In this document: positions 33,196-42,262 of the stretch, one piece after another
Numbering within the stretch: the stretch's first letter is position 1
Layout of the letters: each line of letters opens with the position of its first letter
Assembly (NCBI GenBank): GCA_965198655.1
Contig: OZ240668.1
Coordinates: 3,286,001-3,350,000 of the forward strand
DNA: 64,000 nucleotides
From: Lichenicola sp965198655
GTDB lineage: Bacteria > Pseudomonadota > Alphaproteobacteria > Acetobacterales > Acetobacteraceae
Direction: 5' to 3'
Position numbers and translations under genes: made by a program
Notes under the pieces: model-generated
What the model was told of the DNA's origin: nothing
The model's input: the letters and a program-made list of their open reading frames with translations, nothing else
The model's database searches: none

Positions 33196-33726
33196 ATGGC
33201 GAAGCGCTGGTACGTGGTCCACGTTTATTCGGGCTTCGAGAAGAAGATCGCGCAGCAGATCAAGGAGCAGGCGCAGCAGAAGGGCCTGGCCGACCACATC
33301 GACGAGGTGCTGGTGCCATCCGAGGACGTCACCGAGGTGCGCCGCGGGCAGAAGGTGAACTCCGAGCGCAAGTTCTTCCCCGGCTACGTGCTGGTGAAGA
33401 TGGAGCTGACCGACGACGCCTGGCACCTGGTCAAGGACACGCCCAAGGTCACCGGCTTCCTCGGCTCCAAGACCAAGCCGACGCCGATCTCGAACTCCGA
33501 GGCCGAGCGGATCATGAAGCAGACCCAGGAAGGCGTGGAGCGCCCGCGCCCCGCCATCCTGTTCGAGATCGGCGAGCAGGTGCGCGTGGCCGACGGCCCC
33601 TTCACCTCCTTCAACGGCACCGTCGAGGACGTGGACGAGGAGAAGGGCCGCCTGAAGGTCAGCGTCTCGATCTTCGGCCGCTCCACCCCGGTGGACCTGG
33701 AGTACAGCCAGGTCGAGAAGGTCTGA
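33196..33726 (+). CDS. nusG: Transcription termination/antitermination protein NusG
   Basis: 176 residues from ATG 33196. The N-terminal NGN domain begins KRWYVVHVYSGFEKKIAQQI, with FFPGYVLVKMEL, and the C-terminal KOW domain is GEQVRVADGPFTSFNGTVED. NusG links RNA polymerase with Rho or the ribosome. Unusually, rplK does not follow: a strong hairpin and the convergent pqiC gene come next, so the usual secE-nusG-rplKAJL string is broken here. Confidence 0.97.
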   Translation: MAKRWYVVHVYSGFEKKIAQQIKEQAQQKGLADHIDEVLVPSEDVTEVRRGQKVNSERKFFPGYVLVKMELTDDAWHLVKDTPKVTGFLGSKTKPTPISNSEAERIMKQTQEGVERPRPAILFEIGEQVRVADGPFTSFNGTVEDVDEEKGRLKVSVSIFGRSTPVDLEYSQVEKV

Positions 33727-33727
33727 C

Positions 33728-33750
33728 GCGGTCCCGGCGGCCGGGACCGC
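33728..33750. terminator. Hairpin after nusG, shared with convergent pqiC
   Basis: Perfect 10-bp inverted repeat GCGGTCCCGG/CCGGGACCGC with a 3-base loop, starting one base after the nusG stop. Its position between convergent genes suits a bidirectional terminator, though no T-run follows. Confidence 0.65.
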
Positions 33751-33768
33751 CCCGGCCGCGCGTCGCCT

Positions 33769-34422
33769 TCAGGTCCGGGCCGGCGCCAGTGCCAGCGCCG
33801 CCGGCGCAGCACCCAGCTGCCGCGCCTGCACGGCCGCCTCGTCGGCCACCTGGCCAAGCAGCCGGCTGAGGGCTGCGACCAGCGCGTCCACCCCGGCGCC
33901 GTCCGGCGTCGCCACCAGGTGCAGCGGATGGCTCGCGGCCGGCCCGCTGTCGGGACGGGTCACCGACAGCGTCGCGGTGACCTCGACATCACCCGCCGGA
34001 TCCTGCGCGAACCGGGTGACGTCGAGCTCCAGCACCGCCTGCGCCTCGGTCGAGATGGCGCCGGCCTCGGTGAACACGGTGGTGCCCGGCAGGCGCTGTT
34101 GCAGGTCCTGCGCCAGGGTCTGGCCGATCATGTCCGCGAGCGGCTCGCTCCAGGCCGCGTCGTGCGCCAGCTTCAGCTTGTAGCCCCCGTCGCTGCGGAC
34201 GATGTAGTCGCGGTCCAGGGTGCTCGCAACGCCCGGCGTGCGCAGCTTCAGGGTCAGCGGACCGCCGCCCTGCGCCGCTCCCGGCCACGGCTTCAGGGTG
34301 TAGTAGTCGGGGTCCGACGATCCGCACCCGGCGAGCGGCAACAGGCCCAGCAGCGCCAGAACCGGCAGTCGCAGGACCGGGACGACGGCCCCCCTCCGCG
34401 TGCGCCTCATGAACGACCTCAT
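33769..34422 (-). CDS. pqiC: PqiC-like outer-membrane lipoprotein (ABC-type transport auxiliary)
   Basis: 217 residues. The signal sequence with an Arg-rich start ends in a lipobox LPLAGC, and the mature part begins GSSDPDYYTLKPWPG, typical of the PqiC/DUF330 family that caps a MCE tunnel at the outer membrane. The start overlaps the pqiB stop by four bases, completing a pqiABC operon. Role: phospholipid transfer between inner and outer membranes. Confidence 0.88.
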   Translation of the reverse strand: MRSFMRRTRRGAVVPVLRLPVLALLGLLPLAGCGSSDPDYYTLKPWPGAAQGGGPLTLKLRTPGVASTLDRDYIVRSDGGYKLKLAHDAAWSEPLADMIGQTLAQDLQQRLPGTTVFTEAGAISTEAQAVLELDVTRFAQDPAGDVEVTATLSVTRPDSGPAASHPLHLVATPDGAGVDALVAALSRLLGQVADEAAVQARQLGAAPAALALAPART

Positions 34423-36128
34423 GGCTTGCCTCGGCCGAGCAGCAACGAGGACGGGTGGCGGCTGATGAAGTCCGACAGCAGCCGGATCGAGCGCGCGGTC
34501 TCGTTCAACTGGTCGAGCGTCTGCTGCAGGCTGTGGTGGAAGTCCGAATCGCCGCCATAGGAGGCCAGCGTCGCGTTGGCGTGGCTGACCGTCTGCTGCA
34601 ACTGGTCGGCGATCTGCGGCAGGCGTTGCAGCAGCGGCGTCAGCCCCCGGTCGGCATGGGCGGTCAGGTGCTGCGCGCTCCGGAGCGTGTCGGTCAGCGC
34701 CGCGATCGCCTGCTTCAACTGCGCGCCGTTCACCGTGTTGTCGGTGTGGGCGAGCAGGTTGCTCAGGTTGTCGCCGATCTGCTGCAGCGGCATGGCCGCG
34801 ATCTTGTCGGCCACCGTCGACAGGCTGTCCATGATGCCGCTGATGCCGCCGGACTTGCTCGGCAGCACGATGGCGCTGCCCTCGTGACCGACCTTCTCCG
34901 GCGGGGCGTTCGGCACGAAGGCGAACGAGATGATGGAGGAGCCGGTCAGCAGGTTGCCGGTGTCGGTCTCCGCCCGCAGCCCGTTGTCGACCAGCGCCTG
35001 GGTCACGTCGGCGACGGCGCCGTGCTCGATCTCGTCGTCGGAGAACACCCGCTCCGGCTGCACCTCCATCGCCACCCGCACCTGCGCCTGGCCGGTCCTG
35101 GGATCGAGCTGCAGCTTGACGTCGGTCACGTTGCCGATCTGCAGCCCGAACATCTCCACCGGGCTGCCGGCGGCGAGGCCCTTCACCGAGCTCTTGAAGT
35201 AGGTCACGATCGAAAGCCGGTCGCGGTAGCTGGCGGTGTCGGCGTCGTCCTGGCTCGCGTAGAGCTTGAACACCGCGTTGTCCGGCGCTTCCGGCGCCGC
35301 CTTGTCGCGCCGCTGCTCCGGCAGGCCGAACGCCACGCCCCCCGACAGCACCGCCTGCAGCGACTCGACCTTGAGCCGGAGCCCGCCGCCGGCGAAGTCG
35401 ACGCGCACGCCGGACACGTCCCAGAACCGGGTGTCGGCGCGCAGGTAGTGGTCGTACGGCTCGCGGACGAACACCTGGATCGGGATCGGGCCGTGTCCGC
35501 CGGGCGGCATGGTGTAGCCCAGCACCTCGCCCACCGGCACGTCGCGGAAGAACACCGACGAGCCCTGGCTCAGCGAGCCGACGTCGTCGCTCATCAGAGT
35601 ATAGGTGCGGCCCGGCTCGTCGGAGCGGACGCCGGGCGGCGATTCCAGGCCCTTGAACACGTCCTGCGGCGCGCCGCCGGGAGCGCCCGGGTCCACCGCG
35701 ATGTAGGCGCCGGACAACAGCGTGTCGAGGCCGGAGATGCTGGCGCCGCTCAAGCGCGGCCGCACCACCCAGAACTGCGCGTTGGCGGTGAGGAACGGCT
35801 TTGCCGCCGCACTCATGCGCACCTGGATGTCGACGTGCTTGAGGTCCCGCGACAGCCCGACCGACTCCACCGTGCCGAGCGCCACCGCCTTGTGCTTGAC
35901 CTGGGTCTGGCCGGCGGTGATGCCGTCCGCGGTCTCGAACTGCAGCGTGATCTCCGGCCCGCGCCGCGACAGCGTGGTCCAGCCGAGCCAGGCGGCGATC
36001 ACCACCACCACGACCGGGATGACCCAGATCAGCGAGAACCGGGCCGGACGGACCGCGGCCTGCGCGGTCTGGTCGTCGGGCTGATCCTGCGCGTGCGGGC
36101 GGTTCGGAGGTTCCTCGTGTCCACTCAC
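34419..36128 (-). CDS. pqiB: PqiB-like MCE-domain tunnel protein
   Basis: 569 residues from GTG 36128, which overlaps the pqiA stop (GTGA). One N-terminal transmembrane helix (LIWVIPVVVVVIAAWLGW) is followed by three MCE domains; each carries the domain-like opening, for example GITAGQTQVKHKAVALGTVE and GLAAGSPVEMFGLQIGNV. The C-terminal 130 residues are a helical needle (ATLASYGGDSDFHHSL onward). PqiB hexamers stack MCE rings to form a periplasmic lipid tunnel. Confidence 0.92.
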   Translation of the reverse strand: MSGHEEPPNRPHAQDQPDDQTAQAAVRPARFSLIWVIPVVVVVIAAWLGWTTLSRRGPEITLQFETADGITAGQTQVKHKAVALGTVESVGLSRDLKHVDIQVRMSAAAKPFLTANAQFWVVRPRLSGASISGLDTLLSGAYIAVDPGAPGGAPQDVFKGLESPPGVRSDEPGRTYTLMSDDVGSLSQGSSVFFRDVPVGEVLGYTMPPGGHGPIPIQVFVREPYDHYLRADTRFWDVSGVRVDFAGGGLRLKVESLQAVLSGGVAFGLPEQRRDKAAPEAPDNAVFKLYASQDDADTASYRDRLSIVTYFKSSVKGLAAGSPVEMFGLQIGNVTDVKLQLDPRTGQAQVRVAMEVQPERVFSDDEIEHGAVADVTQALVDNGLRAETDTGNLLTGSSIISFAFVPNAPPEKVGHEGSAIVLPSKSGGISGIMDSLSTVADKIAAMPLQQIGDNLSNLLAHTDNTVNGAQLKQAIAALTDTLRSAQHLTAHADRGLTPLLQRLPQIADQLQQTVSHANATLASYGGDSDFHHSLQQTLDQLNETARSIRLLSDFISRHPSSLLLGRGKP

Positions 36129-37630
36129 GCGCGTACCGACTCCGTATCCTTGTCCGGGGAGGATGAGGCCCGGTTCCGCCTCGGCCGCACCGGCGTCGCG
36201 CACATGGCGCCCGGCAGGCGGATCGGCCCGTTCAGGCCGGCTGCGTCCCACATCACCCGCGGGTCGAAGCTGTCGGCGGCGAAGATCGTCAGCACCACCA
36301 CGGCGGCGAAGGCGAACATGCCGGCCTCGGCGTTGATGTTGGCGAGCCCGCCGAAATGCACCAGCGCGGACAGGATCGAGACCATGAACACGTCGATCAT
36401 CGACCACCGGCCGATGAAGTCGATCAGCCGGAACAGCCGCGACCGGTCCACCAGGCGGACCTCCGAGCCGCGCCAGGCGCCCAGCGCCATCAGCGACAAG
36501 CCCGTGATCTTGAGCACCGGCACGGTGATGCTGGCGAAGAACACCAGCAGCGCCAGCGGCAGCATGTGCGCCTGGTAGAGCTCGACGACGCCGTTCAGGA
36601 TGGTGTGGCCGCCGCCGCGGTTGAGCTTGATGATGGTCATGACCGGGAACAGGTTGGCCGGGATGTAGAGGATCACGGCACAGCCGACCAGCAGCATGCA
36701 GCGCAGCACCGCCTGCGGCTTGCGCCGGCGCACCGCGTCGTTGCAGCGCGGGCAGCGCCCGAGCACGTCCTCCTGCGGCAGGTCGCGACGGGCGGTCATC
36801 ACCAGCCCGCAGGTCGGGCAGCCGACCATCTGGCAGGCCGGCGGCAGCTCGATCTCGGACGCGTCCACGGTGGACAGGATCATGCGCTTGCCGTCCGGGC
36901 GGCGGACGAAGCGCGACACCTGGCGCTTGTGCCAGATCAGGTCGATGTCGACGGTGGAGTCGGTCGCCGCCATGGTCAGCATCAGCCCCGCCAGCGCGAA
37001 CACCGCCGGTCCCAGGGTGACGTGGGCGAGGTCGATCAGCTTGGTGTAGGCGACGAAGATGCCGAGCATGTAGACCTCGACCATCGACCACGGTCGCAAC
37101 TGGTCGTAGCGGCGCATCAGCTTCGGCGCCCAGTCCGGCAGCTTCGGCATCGACGCCCCAACCAGCACCGCCAGCATCAGCGCGATCACGATCGGCGGCA
37201 TGATCACGGTCGCCAGGGCGACCAGGATGGCGACCAGGGTCCAGCCTTCCTGCCACAGCTCGGCCGGGCCGGTCAGCAGCGTCACCTCGTGCACCCGGCC
37301 GTACAGGTCGAGGGTCATCAGCGGCAGGGTGACGGCGACCAGATAGAGCACCGCGGAGGCGATGCAGAAGGCGAGCGGGGTGGCGACCGGCGGGTTGGTC
37401 CGCCGCCGCCCCAGGTGCCCGCGACAGCGGCTGCACTCTGCGACCTGGCCCGGCGCCAGCTCGGGCATACGCTGGAAGTAGCCGCAGAAGGTGCACTCGA
37501 TCAGGCCGTCCAGCACGTGGAGCTTGAGCGGCCCCTCCCCCTTGCTGCCGCGCGGGATCCGGAAGCCCTTCAGCTTCACCTTGGGACGGAACCGCGTGGG
37601 ACGCGTGGACACGGAGCCGGCAGCACTCAT
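36125..37630 (-). CDS. pqiA: PqiA-like inner-membrane protein
   Basis: 501 residues from ATG 37630. Two repeats of a zinc-ribbon plus four-helix unit are clear: CTFCGYFQRM...CSRC before the first membrane block and CPTCGLVM...CPRC before the second, the diagnostic PqiA layout. It supplies the membrane platform for PqiB. The operon is pqiA-pqiB-pqiC with 4-base overlaps. Its start is 114 bases from tRNA-Thr on the opposite strand. Confidence 0.93.
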   Translation of the reverse strand: MSAAGSVSTRPTRFRPKVKLKGFRIPRGSKGEGPLKLHVLDGLIECTFCGYFQRMPELAPGQVAECSRCRGHLGRRRTNPPVATPLAFCIASAVLYLVAVTLPLMTLDLYGRVHEVTLLTGPAELWQEGWTLVAILVALATVIMPPIVIALMLAVLVGASMPKLPDWAPKLMRRYDQLRPWSMVEVYMLGIFVAYTKLIDLAHVTLGPAVFALAGLMLTMAATDSTVDIDLIWHKRQVSRFVRRPDGKRMILSTVDASEIELPPACQMVGCPTCGLVMTARRDLPQEDVLGRCPRCNDAVRRRKPQAVLRCMLLVGCAVILYIPANLFPVMTIIKLNRGGGHTILNGVVELYQAHMLPLALLVFFASITVPVLKITGLSLMALGAWRGSEVRLVDRSRLFRLIDFIGRWSMIDVFMVSILSALVHFGGLANINAEAGMFAFAAVVVLTIFAADSFDPRVMWDAAGLNGPIRLPGAMCATPVRPRRNRASSSPDKDTESVRA

Positions 37631-37743
37631 GCGTGGGGAGAACCTCGATGGGACGCGGCGCCGGTGGCCGGATGCCGGGATGACGGAACCGGCCCGTGCC
37701 ATGTTGCGGTGCGGTTCGGGGTTTTGTATAGGCCCTCCTGGAT

Positions 37744-37819
<76 letters not shown>

Positions 37820-37885
37820 TTTTCCGTAGTAAATACAATGACTTAGCTGCCGAGTTAAACTCGCTCCCACCTCATCAATTCGATT

Positions 37886-37905
37886 GGGGCATCAACAGGG
37901 CATCA
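37886..37905 (+). repeat. Integrase arm-type repeats, attL side
   Basis: Two near-identical 9-mers, GGGGCATCA at 37886 and AGGGCATCA at 37897, are spaced exactly 11 bases and start 67 bases after the end of the attL core. The same sequence recurs as a triplet near attR and as a pair beyond attR, so these are probable arm-binding sites for the integrase. Confidence 0.6.
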
Positions 37906-37952
37906 CTTCGGCTTGAACAGCACCGAATGGTGCGGGATGTCATGGGACGCAT

Positions 37953-38219
37953 CTACCGCTTTTCGCCCTTCCACCGCGGCGGCTTGTAGGGCGGCAGCGG
38001 CGGCATGTAGCGCGGCAGGTCGGGCAGCTTGGCCGGCAGGCCGCTGTCCAGTGGACGCCGGGTGCCCGTTGCAGCGGCGCCGTGCTCCCGGATCAGGCGC
38101 AGGACCGACAGCCGCCCGTAGTGCCCGCACTGCCGGCACTCAATCTCAAACCAGGATGTTTCCCGCGTCACGTCGGACAGCAGCACCGGCCGGCTGGTCG
38201 GAAACGCCTTGTCGGACAT
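37953..38219 (-). CDS. Small zinc-ribbon-like protein of the element
   Basis: 88 residues from ATG 38219. The middle has the pattern WFEIECRQCGHYGRLSVLRL followed by IREHGAAA, like widespread small phage and mobile-element proteins that use CxxC zinc ribbons. The second CxxC normally found in that family is missing, and the tail is Pro/Tyr-rich (PDLPRYMPPLPPYKPPRWKG). Either a shortened version or a distinct subfamily. No clear ribosome site. Function unknown. Confidence 0.6.
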   Translation of the reverse strand: MSDKAFPTSRPVLLSDVTRETSWFEIECRQCGHYGRLSVLRLIREHGAAATGTRRPLDSGLPAKLPDLPRYMPPLPPYKPPRWKGEKR

Positions 38220-38551
38220 CTACATGGCCGCAGGGCACGAACAGCTCCCGCTCCCCTACCAAGAGTCGGCTTGGCTGCACACGCAGCTCGGGCCGATAGC
38301 GCCGCCGCTCGATCAGATGCGGGACTGGTGGGGCGACTGGTAGGGTTCAGCCACCAGGCGCCGGAGCCGGCGACTGCCGGCCTTCTGTGTGGTTCCGGCC
38401 GCCCGTGCCGGTTCAGGGCCGTTGTCGATCTCGACCAACAGGGGCGAGAAGTGACTTCCCTAGACGTGTGAGGCTGTGGCTGAAAAATTTGTGTGGGGAT
38501 GGTGCAGCCCGAACCGGGGCCCTTTTTGAAGGGAGGGGGGAGGGGTAGCTC

Positions 38552-38704
38552 CTACCAGGTAAGGACAGACCAGCCGACGAGTAGCAAGCTGCACACGACT
38601 CCAACGACCGCAGAAGCGCCTACCAGCATCCCGGAGCGTCTTGCCTTCCGCATCTCCCGGACGATTTCGGATGGTCCAGCAGCGCGATCAGCTTGCAGAG
38701 TCAT
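38552..38704 (-). CDS. 50-residue single-span membrane protein
   Basis: ATG 38704 follows GGAGG about ten bases upstream. The first 27 residues are charged (SEIVREMRKARRSG) and the rest forms one hydrophobic helix (MLVGASAVVGVVCSLLLVGW) ending SVLTW. Small membrane proteins of this layout are common in phages and plasmids, but no function can be given. Confidence 0.5.
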   Translation of the reverse strand: MTLQADRAAGPSEIVREMRKARRSGMLVGASAVVGVVCSLLLVGWSVLTW

Positions 38705-38915
38705 TCCATCAAGTCCTCCCGGCCTGATGTCTCCTTACGATGACCTGATGAACATCCAAACAGTCTTCCGCTGCGGCTTGTCACTCAGGGCAAGCCCTTG
38801 TGTGACGTAACAGGATGATCCGGAACCTGTCACTTTGAAGTATCTTCTTGATCTTTGTGACGGTCAGGCTGTAGGGTCTTGGACATTGAGTGACACATCG
38901 GACCCGGAGCCACCC

Positions 38916-39479
38916 ATGATCGTCGGATACGCCAGGACCAGCACCTTCGAGCAGCAGGCTGGGCTTGCGGCGCAGGAACGCGACCTCCGGGCGGCCGGGG
39001 CGGAGCGGTTGTTCTGCGAGCAGGTGTCTTCGGTCGCTGCCCGCCCGCAGCTCGACATGGCGTTGGACTTCGTGCGCGAGGGCGACACGCTGATGGTCGG
39101 CAAGCCCGATCGGCTGGCGCGCAGCACCGCGGATCTGCTGGCGATCGTGCATCGGCTTGAAGCGCGCGGCGTGGGCCTGGTGGTGCTGTCCATGGGCGGG
39201 CAGAAGCTCGATACGCGCAGCCCGACCGGCAAGCTGATGCTGACCGTCCTGGCCGCCGTGGCGACGTTCGAGCGGGACCTGATGCTGGAACGGCAGCGGG
39301 AGGGTATCGCCAAGGCGAAGGCTGATGGCCGCTACAAGGGCCGGGCGCCGACGGCACGGGCGCAGGCGGACGAGGTTCGCCTGCTCAAGGCCGATGGCGT
39401 CCGCCCGACCGACATTGCCCTGCGCCTCGGCATGTCGCGCATGTCGGTCTATCGCTGCCTGGACGCCGCGCCGGAGTAG
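38916..39479 (+). CDS. Serine recombinase (resolvase/invertase family)
   Basis: 187 residues from ATG 38916. The resolvase domain begins IVGYARTSTFEQQAGLAAQ with the nucleophile serine at about residue 9, contains GKPDRLARS and VAAVATFERDLMLERQREG, and a C-terminal helix-turn-helix (TDIALRLGMSRMSVYRCL) recognises the site. Full length for a small resolvase. It sits in an element that already encodes a tyrosine integrase, so it more likely resolves dimers or inverts a segment than performs integration. No paired res site was identified. Confidence 0.9.
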   Translation: MIVGYARTSTFEQQAGLAAQERDLRAAGAERLFCEQVSSVAARPQLDMALDFVREGDTLMVGKPDRLARSTADLLAIVHRLEARGVGLVVLSMGGQKLDTRSPTGKLMLTVLAAVATFERDLMLERQREGIAKAKADGRYKGRAPTARAQADEVRLLKADGVRPTDIALRLGMSRMSVYRCLDAAPE

Positions 39480-39582
39480 CCGATTTTCCAGCGCCAGCGG
39501 CTTGCGGAGGCCCCGGCAGTGCTGTCCCACCGGCCACCAGCCCGGAAGCCGCTGGCGGGACGTTTCCCCTTCCCGCTTCAAG

Positions 39583-39879
39583 CTAAGGCGTGGGCTGCCC
39601 GCCGGCTTGCGCCCGCCATGCTGCACCGGCAGCGCGTGCGGCTTCCCGCTGGGCATCTGACGGCGGCGCCCGGAACGGGTTGGTGCCCATCCGGTAGGGC
39701 CACAGGTCGCAGCCGGCGGAGGGGCACGCCCGGACCTCGGATGGTTGCCCGCCGCAGCAGTCCAGGCACTTCGAACGGATCGCCTTCAAGACGGGCGGCT
39801 GGCGCTTAGGGTCCATGCCGATCGCGCGCCAGTCCTCCGGGGTCATCTCGCGAGGATCAAGATAGTCAGCAGTGTCCAA
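39583..39879 (-). CDS. Cys-rich phage/plasmid-type unknown protein
   Basis: 98 residues. The central 35 residues carry six cysteines in KCLDCCGGQPSEVRACPSAG and CDLWPYRMGTNPFR, a pattern I associate with conserved small proteins in prophages and plasmids, probably binding zinc. The N-terminus is acidic (DYLDPREMTPEDW) and the C-terminus Ala/Arg-rich. No enzymatic motif. It is divergent from the serine recombinase arrangement, ending 103 bases after its stop. Confidence 0.65.
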   Translation of the reverse strand: MDTADYLDPREMTPEDWRAIGMDPKRQPPVLKAIRSKCLDCCGGQPSEVRACPSAGCDLWPYRMGTNPFRAPPSDAQREAARAAGAAWRAQAGGQPTP

Positions 39880-40351
39880 GGATTTTCGCTCCTACAGGTC
39901 GTTGCTTGAGTGGTCTGGTAGGGGTGGAACGGCTGGAGCCCATAGGGCCGCTGACGGCCTGAAATCTCGGCGCCAACAGGTCGGGACTTCTGTCATACGT
40001 GCGCGCGGGGCTGTTTCAGGCCCGATGTGGCGGTGGTGCTCCGGCCTAGCTGATCCGCCACCTTTATACTCGTTCTGAGTATATAACCTAAACAGAAGTC
40101 ACGCCCGGCGCAGGGGATGGCCGGGGAACCGTGCTCCGGCTGGATAGGCGAGTTAAACCGCTCCGCCGGTCAGTTCCCGCCTACTCGGCCGAAGTAGAAA
40201 AACCGAGCGTGTGTGGCCCTTTCGGGATGAGCTATAGAGAGATAGATAGAAAGATTAGTTCTCGCGAATATATATAGGGCACACATTCTGGTCCTTCCCT
40301 ATAGGCTCTCACAGAACCGGCACACAGAACCAATCTTCTACCTACAGTGGA
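39880..40351. other. AT-rich non-coding region of the element; candidate origin
   Basis: About 470 bases without a supported gene and clearly richer in A/T than the rest, especially 40200-40345, with runs such as AATATATATAGGG, GTATATAACC and GATAGATAGAAAG. It lies directly beyond the 3' end of the DUF927 gene. The composition and position suit a replication origin or promoters; no iteron array was found by eye. Confidence 0.35.
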
Positions 40352-42190
40352 TCATTCTTCCAGCAGTCGCCCCGAGATGACGTGGTAGCTGATCTGAGCT
40401 AACCCGTTGATCTTGCGTCGCTCCCGGCGATACAGCCCGGCCGTCCCAAGTTTCTTCGCCGTGCTGGTGGGCGCCTTCCCCCGCAACACGTCGCGCCAGG
40501 TCGCCGGGTTCATGAGGTATTCCACCCCGCCGTCCACCGCCCGGCGGAACCCGGCATGGTCCGGCAGCCGCTCCCAAAGCTGGGTCGTTCCGTCCGTCAG
40601 CAGCGGGAAGCGGGACAGGCCGTGGGCGGTCAGGTAGGTCCGCAACCGGTCGATCGCCTGCGCCGTGTCGCTGTCCCCGTCATGGCCCCTGGCACCGGCC
40701 CATGCCTTCCAGCACTCGGCTGCCGCCCATTCCGCGTGTCCGGCCGGCCAGGGCAGCGCGTCCCAGCCGATGCCGCACTTGCCTGCGAACGCCACCAGGG
40801 CGAACTTGGAACAGGCCCGGAGCATCGGCCCGTCCGCCCCGTCGCCGGCATGGCAGCGCAGGAACCCGTCCCGATAGGCTACCCACTGCGCCAGGAACCC
40901 GTCCCGGTCGCCGCGCAGCTCCGCCAGCAGCCGGTCCAGGAACGCCGGCCCGACGTGCCCGGCGTGCTCCCGGCAGGCCCTTGCCAGGGCGACGCTCAGG
41001 GCGTTGTCCGAGGCGAAGCCGGCCGGCAGGTGGTCATAGACCCGGAAGCCCTTGCCCGCGTCGCTCGGGATCGTCAGGAACCGCGTTTCGAGCCCTCCGC
41101 GGAACTCCTGCTTGTCCCGCCGGAGCATGTCTTCCAGCGTCTCCTCCCCGGCCGACAGAAGCAGCGTCTTCCAGGTCCGCACCGCCTGCGCATCCAGGGT
41201 CTTCGTCATGCGCCGGGCGCCTGACTCGTTGCCCACCATGAACACCACCGCCGCCGCGTCCTTCGGATTCGCCTGCGACAACTCGTCCGCGATCAGGATG
41301 GAGTCGGAAGCCTGCGCGCACGTCGCTTCCCAGCCATTGGCCGTGCTCCGCCATGTGCCGACATGCGCCGGGCCGCCCCACACGCTGCCGGCGAGGCGCA
41401 GTGCCGTGCTCTTGCCGTCGCCAGACAGCCCGACCAGGTGGAACGCCCCCGACGCCTCCCCGACCGGGCGCAGCAGCGGACCGGCCAGCGCCGCGGCGAT
41501 GAAGAACACCAGCCGGCTGTTGCCCTGCGCGAGCCGGCCCTGCATGGCGTTCCAGCCCTTGCGCGAGCCGATGGGGGCGAACATGCCGGGCGCTGCGGAT
41601 GGGTTCGCCAGCGTCACCGCGCCGTCCGCCTCGCCATAGATGCGCCCCGCAGGATCGGCGTAGAGCGGCGCCGCTTCGAGGTCGCACCAGCCGGAACGGT
41701 CCAGGCTGCGGATCACGCGATGCACCCGCACCGACCGGAGCGCATCGCAGAAATCGCGTTCCTTCCCCGGCACGATGCGCAGGCCACGGCCGATCAGGTT
41801 CTCGTGCAGGAAGTTGCTGCGCAGGCTCGATAGGGCGGCGAACGGCACGTCCGCCTCGCGATCGATGTTGCGAAAGTCTGCCCAGCGCAGGCGGATGCAG
41901 GCTTCGCCAGCCGGGCCGCTGGTCAAGGCGACGATCTCGACCGGGCCGCCGATCGGGACCAGCTTGAAATACAGCTCGCGCGTCTCCGGGTCCTTGGCCT
42001 CGACTTGGCGGACGATCGTGCCGTCCCCGCGCTGCTGGAATGCGCCGGTCCACTCGATTGCCGGTCGTGACTTCGGCTCGCGCACCGGCTCGGCTGCCAG
42101 TTCGTTCCAGAACTGCTCCGTGTCGTAGCCGGCAGCGGATTCATCATCGCAGGGAGGCGGCTCCTCCCGAAAGTCGTGATCCATCGTCAT
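40352..42190 (-). CDS. DUF927 helicase/primase-like ATPase
   Basis: 612 residues from ATG 42190, which has GGAAG five bases upstream. The N-terminal 200 residues precede a DUF927-type ATPase: Walker A GLSGDGKSTALRLAGSVWGG near residue 258 and Walker B SILIADELSQ about 55 residues on, followed by a sensor-like TLLLSAGEETLEDML. DUF927 proteins are replication helicase/primase-like factors of plasmids, phages and integrative elements. A C-terminal part from about residue 500 is winged-helix-like. It is the largest gene of the element and its probable replication protein. Confidence 0.88.
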   Translation of the reverse strand: MTMDHDFREEPPPCDDESAAGYDTEQFWNELAAEPVREPKSRPAIEWTGAFQQRGDGTIVRQVEAKDPETRELYFKLVPIGGPVEIVALTSGPAGEACIRLRWADFRNIDREADVPFAALSSLRSNFLHENLIGRGLRIVPGKERDFCDALRSVRVHRVIRSLDRSGWCDLEAAPLYADPAGRIYGEADGAVTLANPSAAPGMFAPIGSRKGWNAMQGRLAQGNSRLVFFIAAALAGPLLRPVGEASGAFHLVGLSGDGKSTALRLAGSVWGGPAHVGTWRSTANGWEATCAQASDSILIADELSQANPKDAAAVVFMVGNESGARRMTKTLDAQAVRTWKTLLLSAGEETLEDMLRRDKQEFRGGLETRFLTIPSDAGKGFRVYDHLPAGFASDNALSVALARACREHAGHVGPAFLDRLLAELRGDRDGFLAQWVAYRDGFLRCHAGDGADGPMLRACSKFALVAFAGKCGIGWDALPWPAGHAEWAAAECWKAWAGARGHDGDSDTAQAIDRLRTYLTAHGLSRFPLLTDGTTQLWERLPDHAGFRRAVDGGVEYLMNPATWRDVLRGKAPTSTAKKLGTAGLYRRERRKINGLAQISYHVISGRLLEE

Positions 42191-42262
42191 GTATGCTTCC
42201 AAAACAGGAAGCCCACCCCAGCGTCAGCCGAGACGGGCGGGGAAACTCGATCTGTTGCCCGG

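Noticed and set aside
38224..38343. 39-codon ORF in the left arm of the element (starts MAAGHEQLPLPYQES)
   Set aside because: Composition is protein-like, but there is no ribosome site, it is short, and it begins four bases from a divergent gene. Not enough support.
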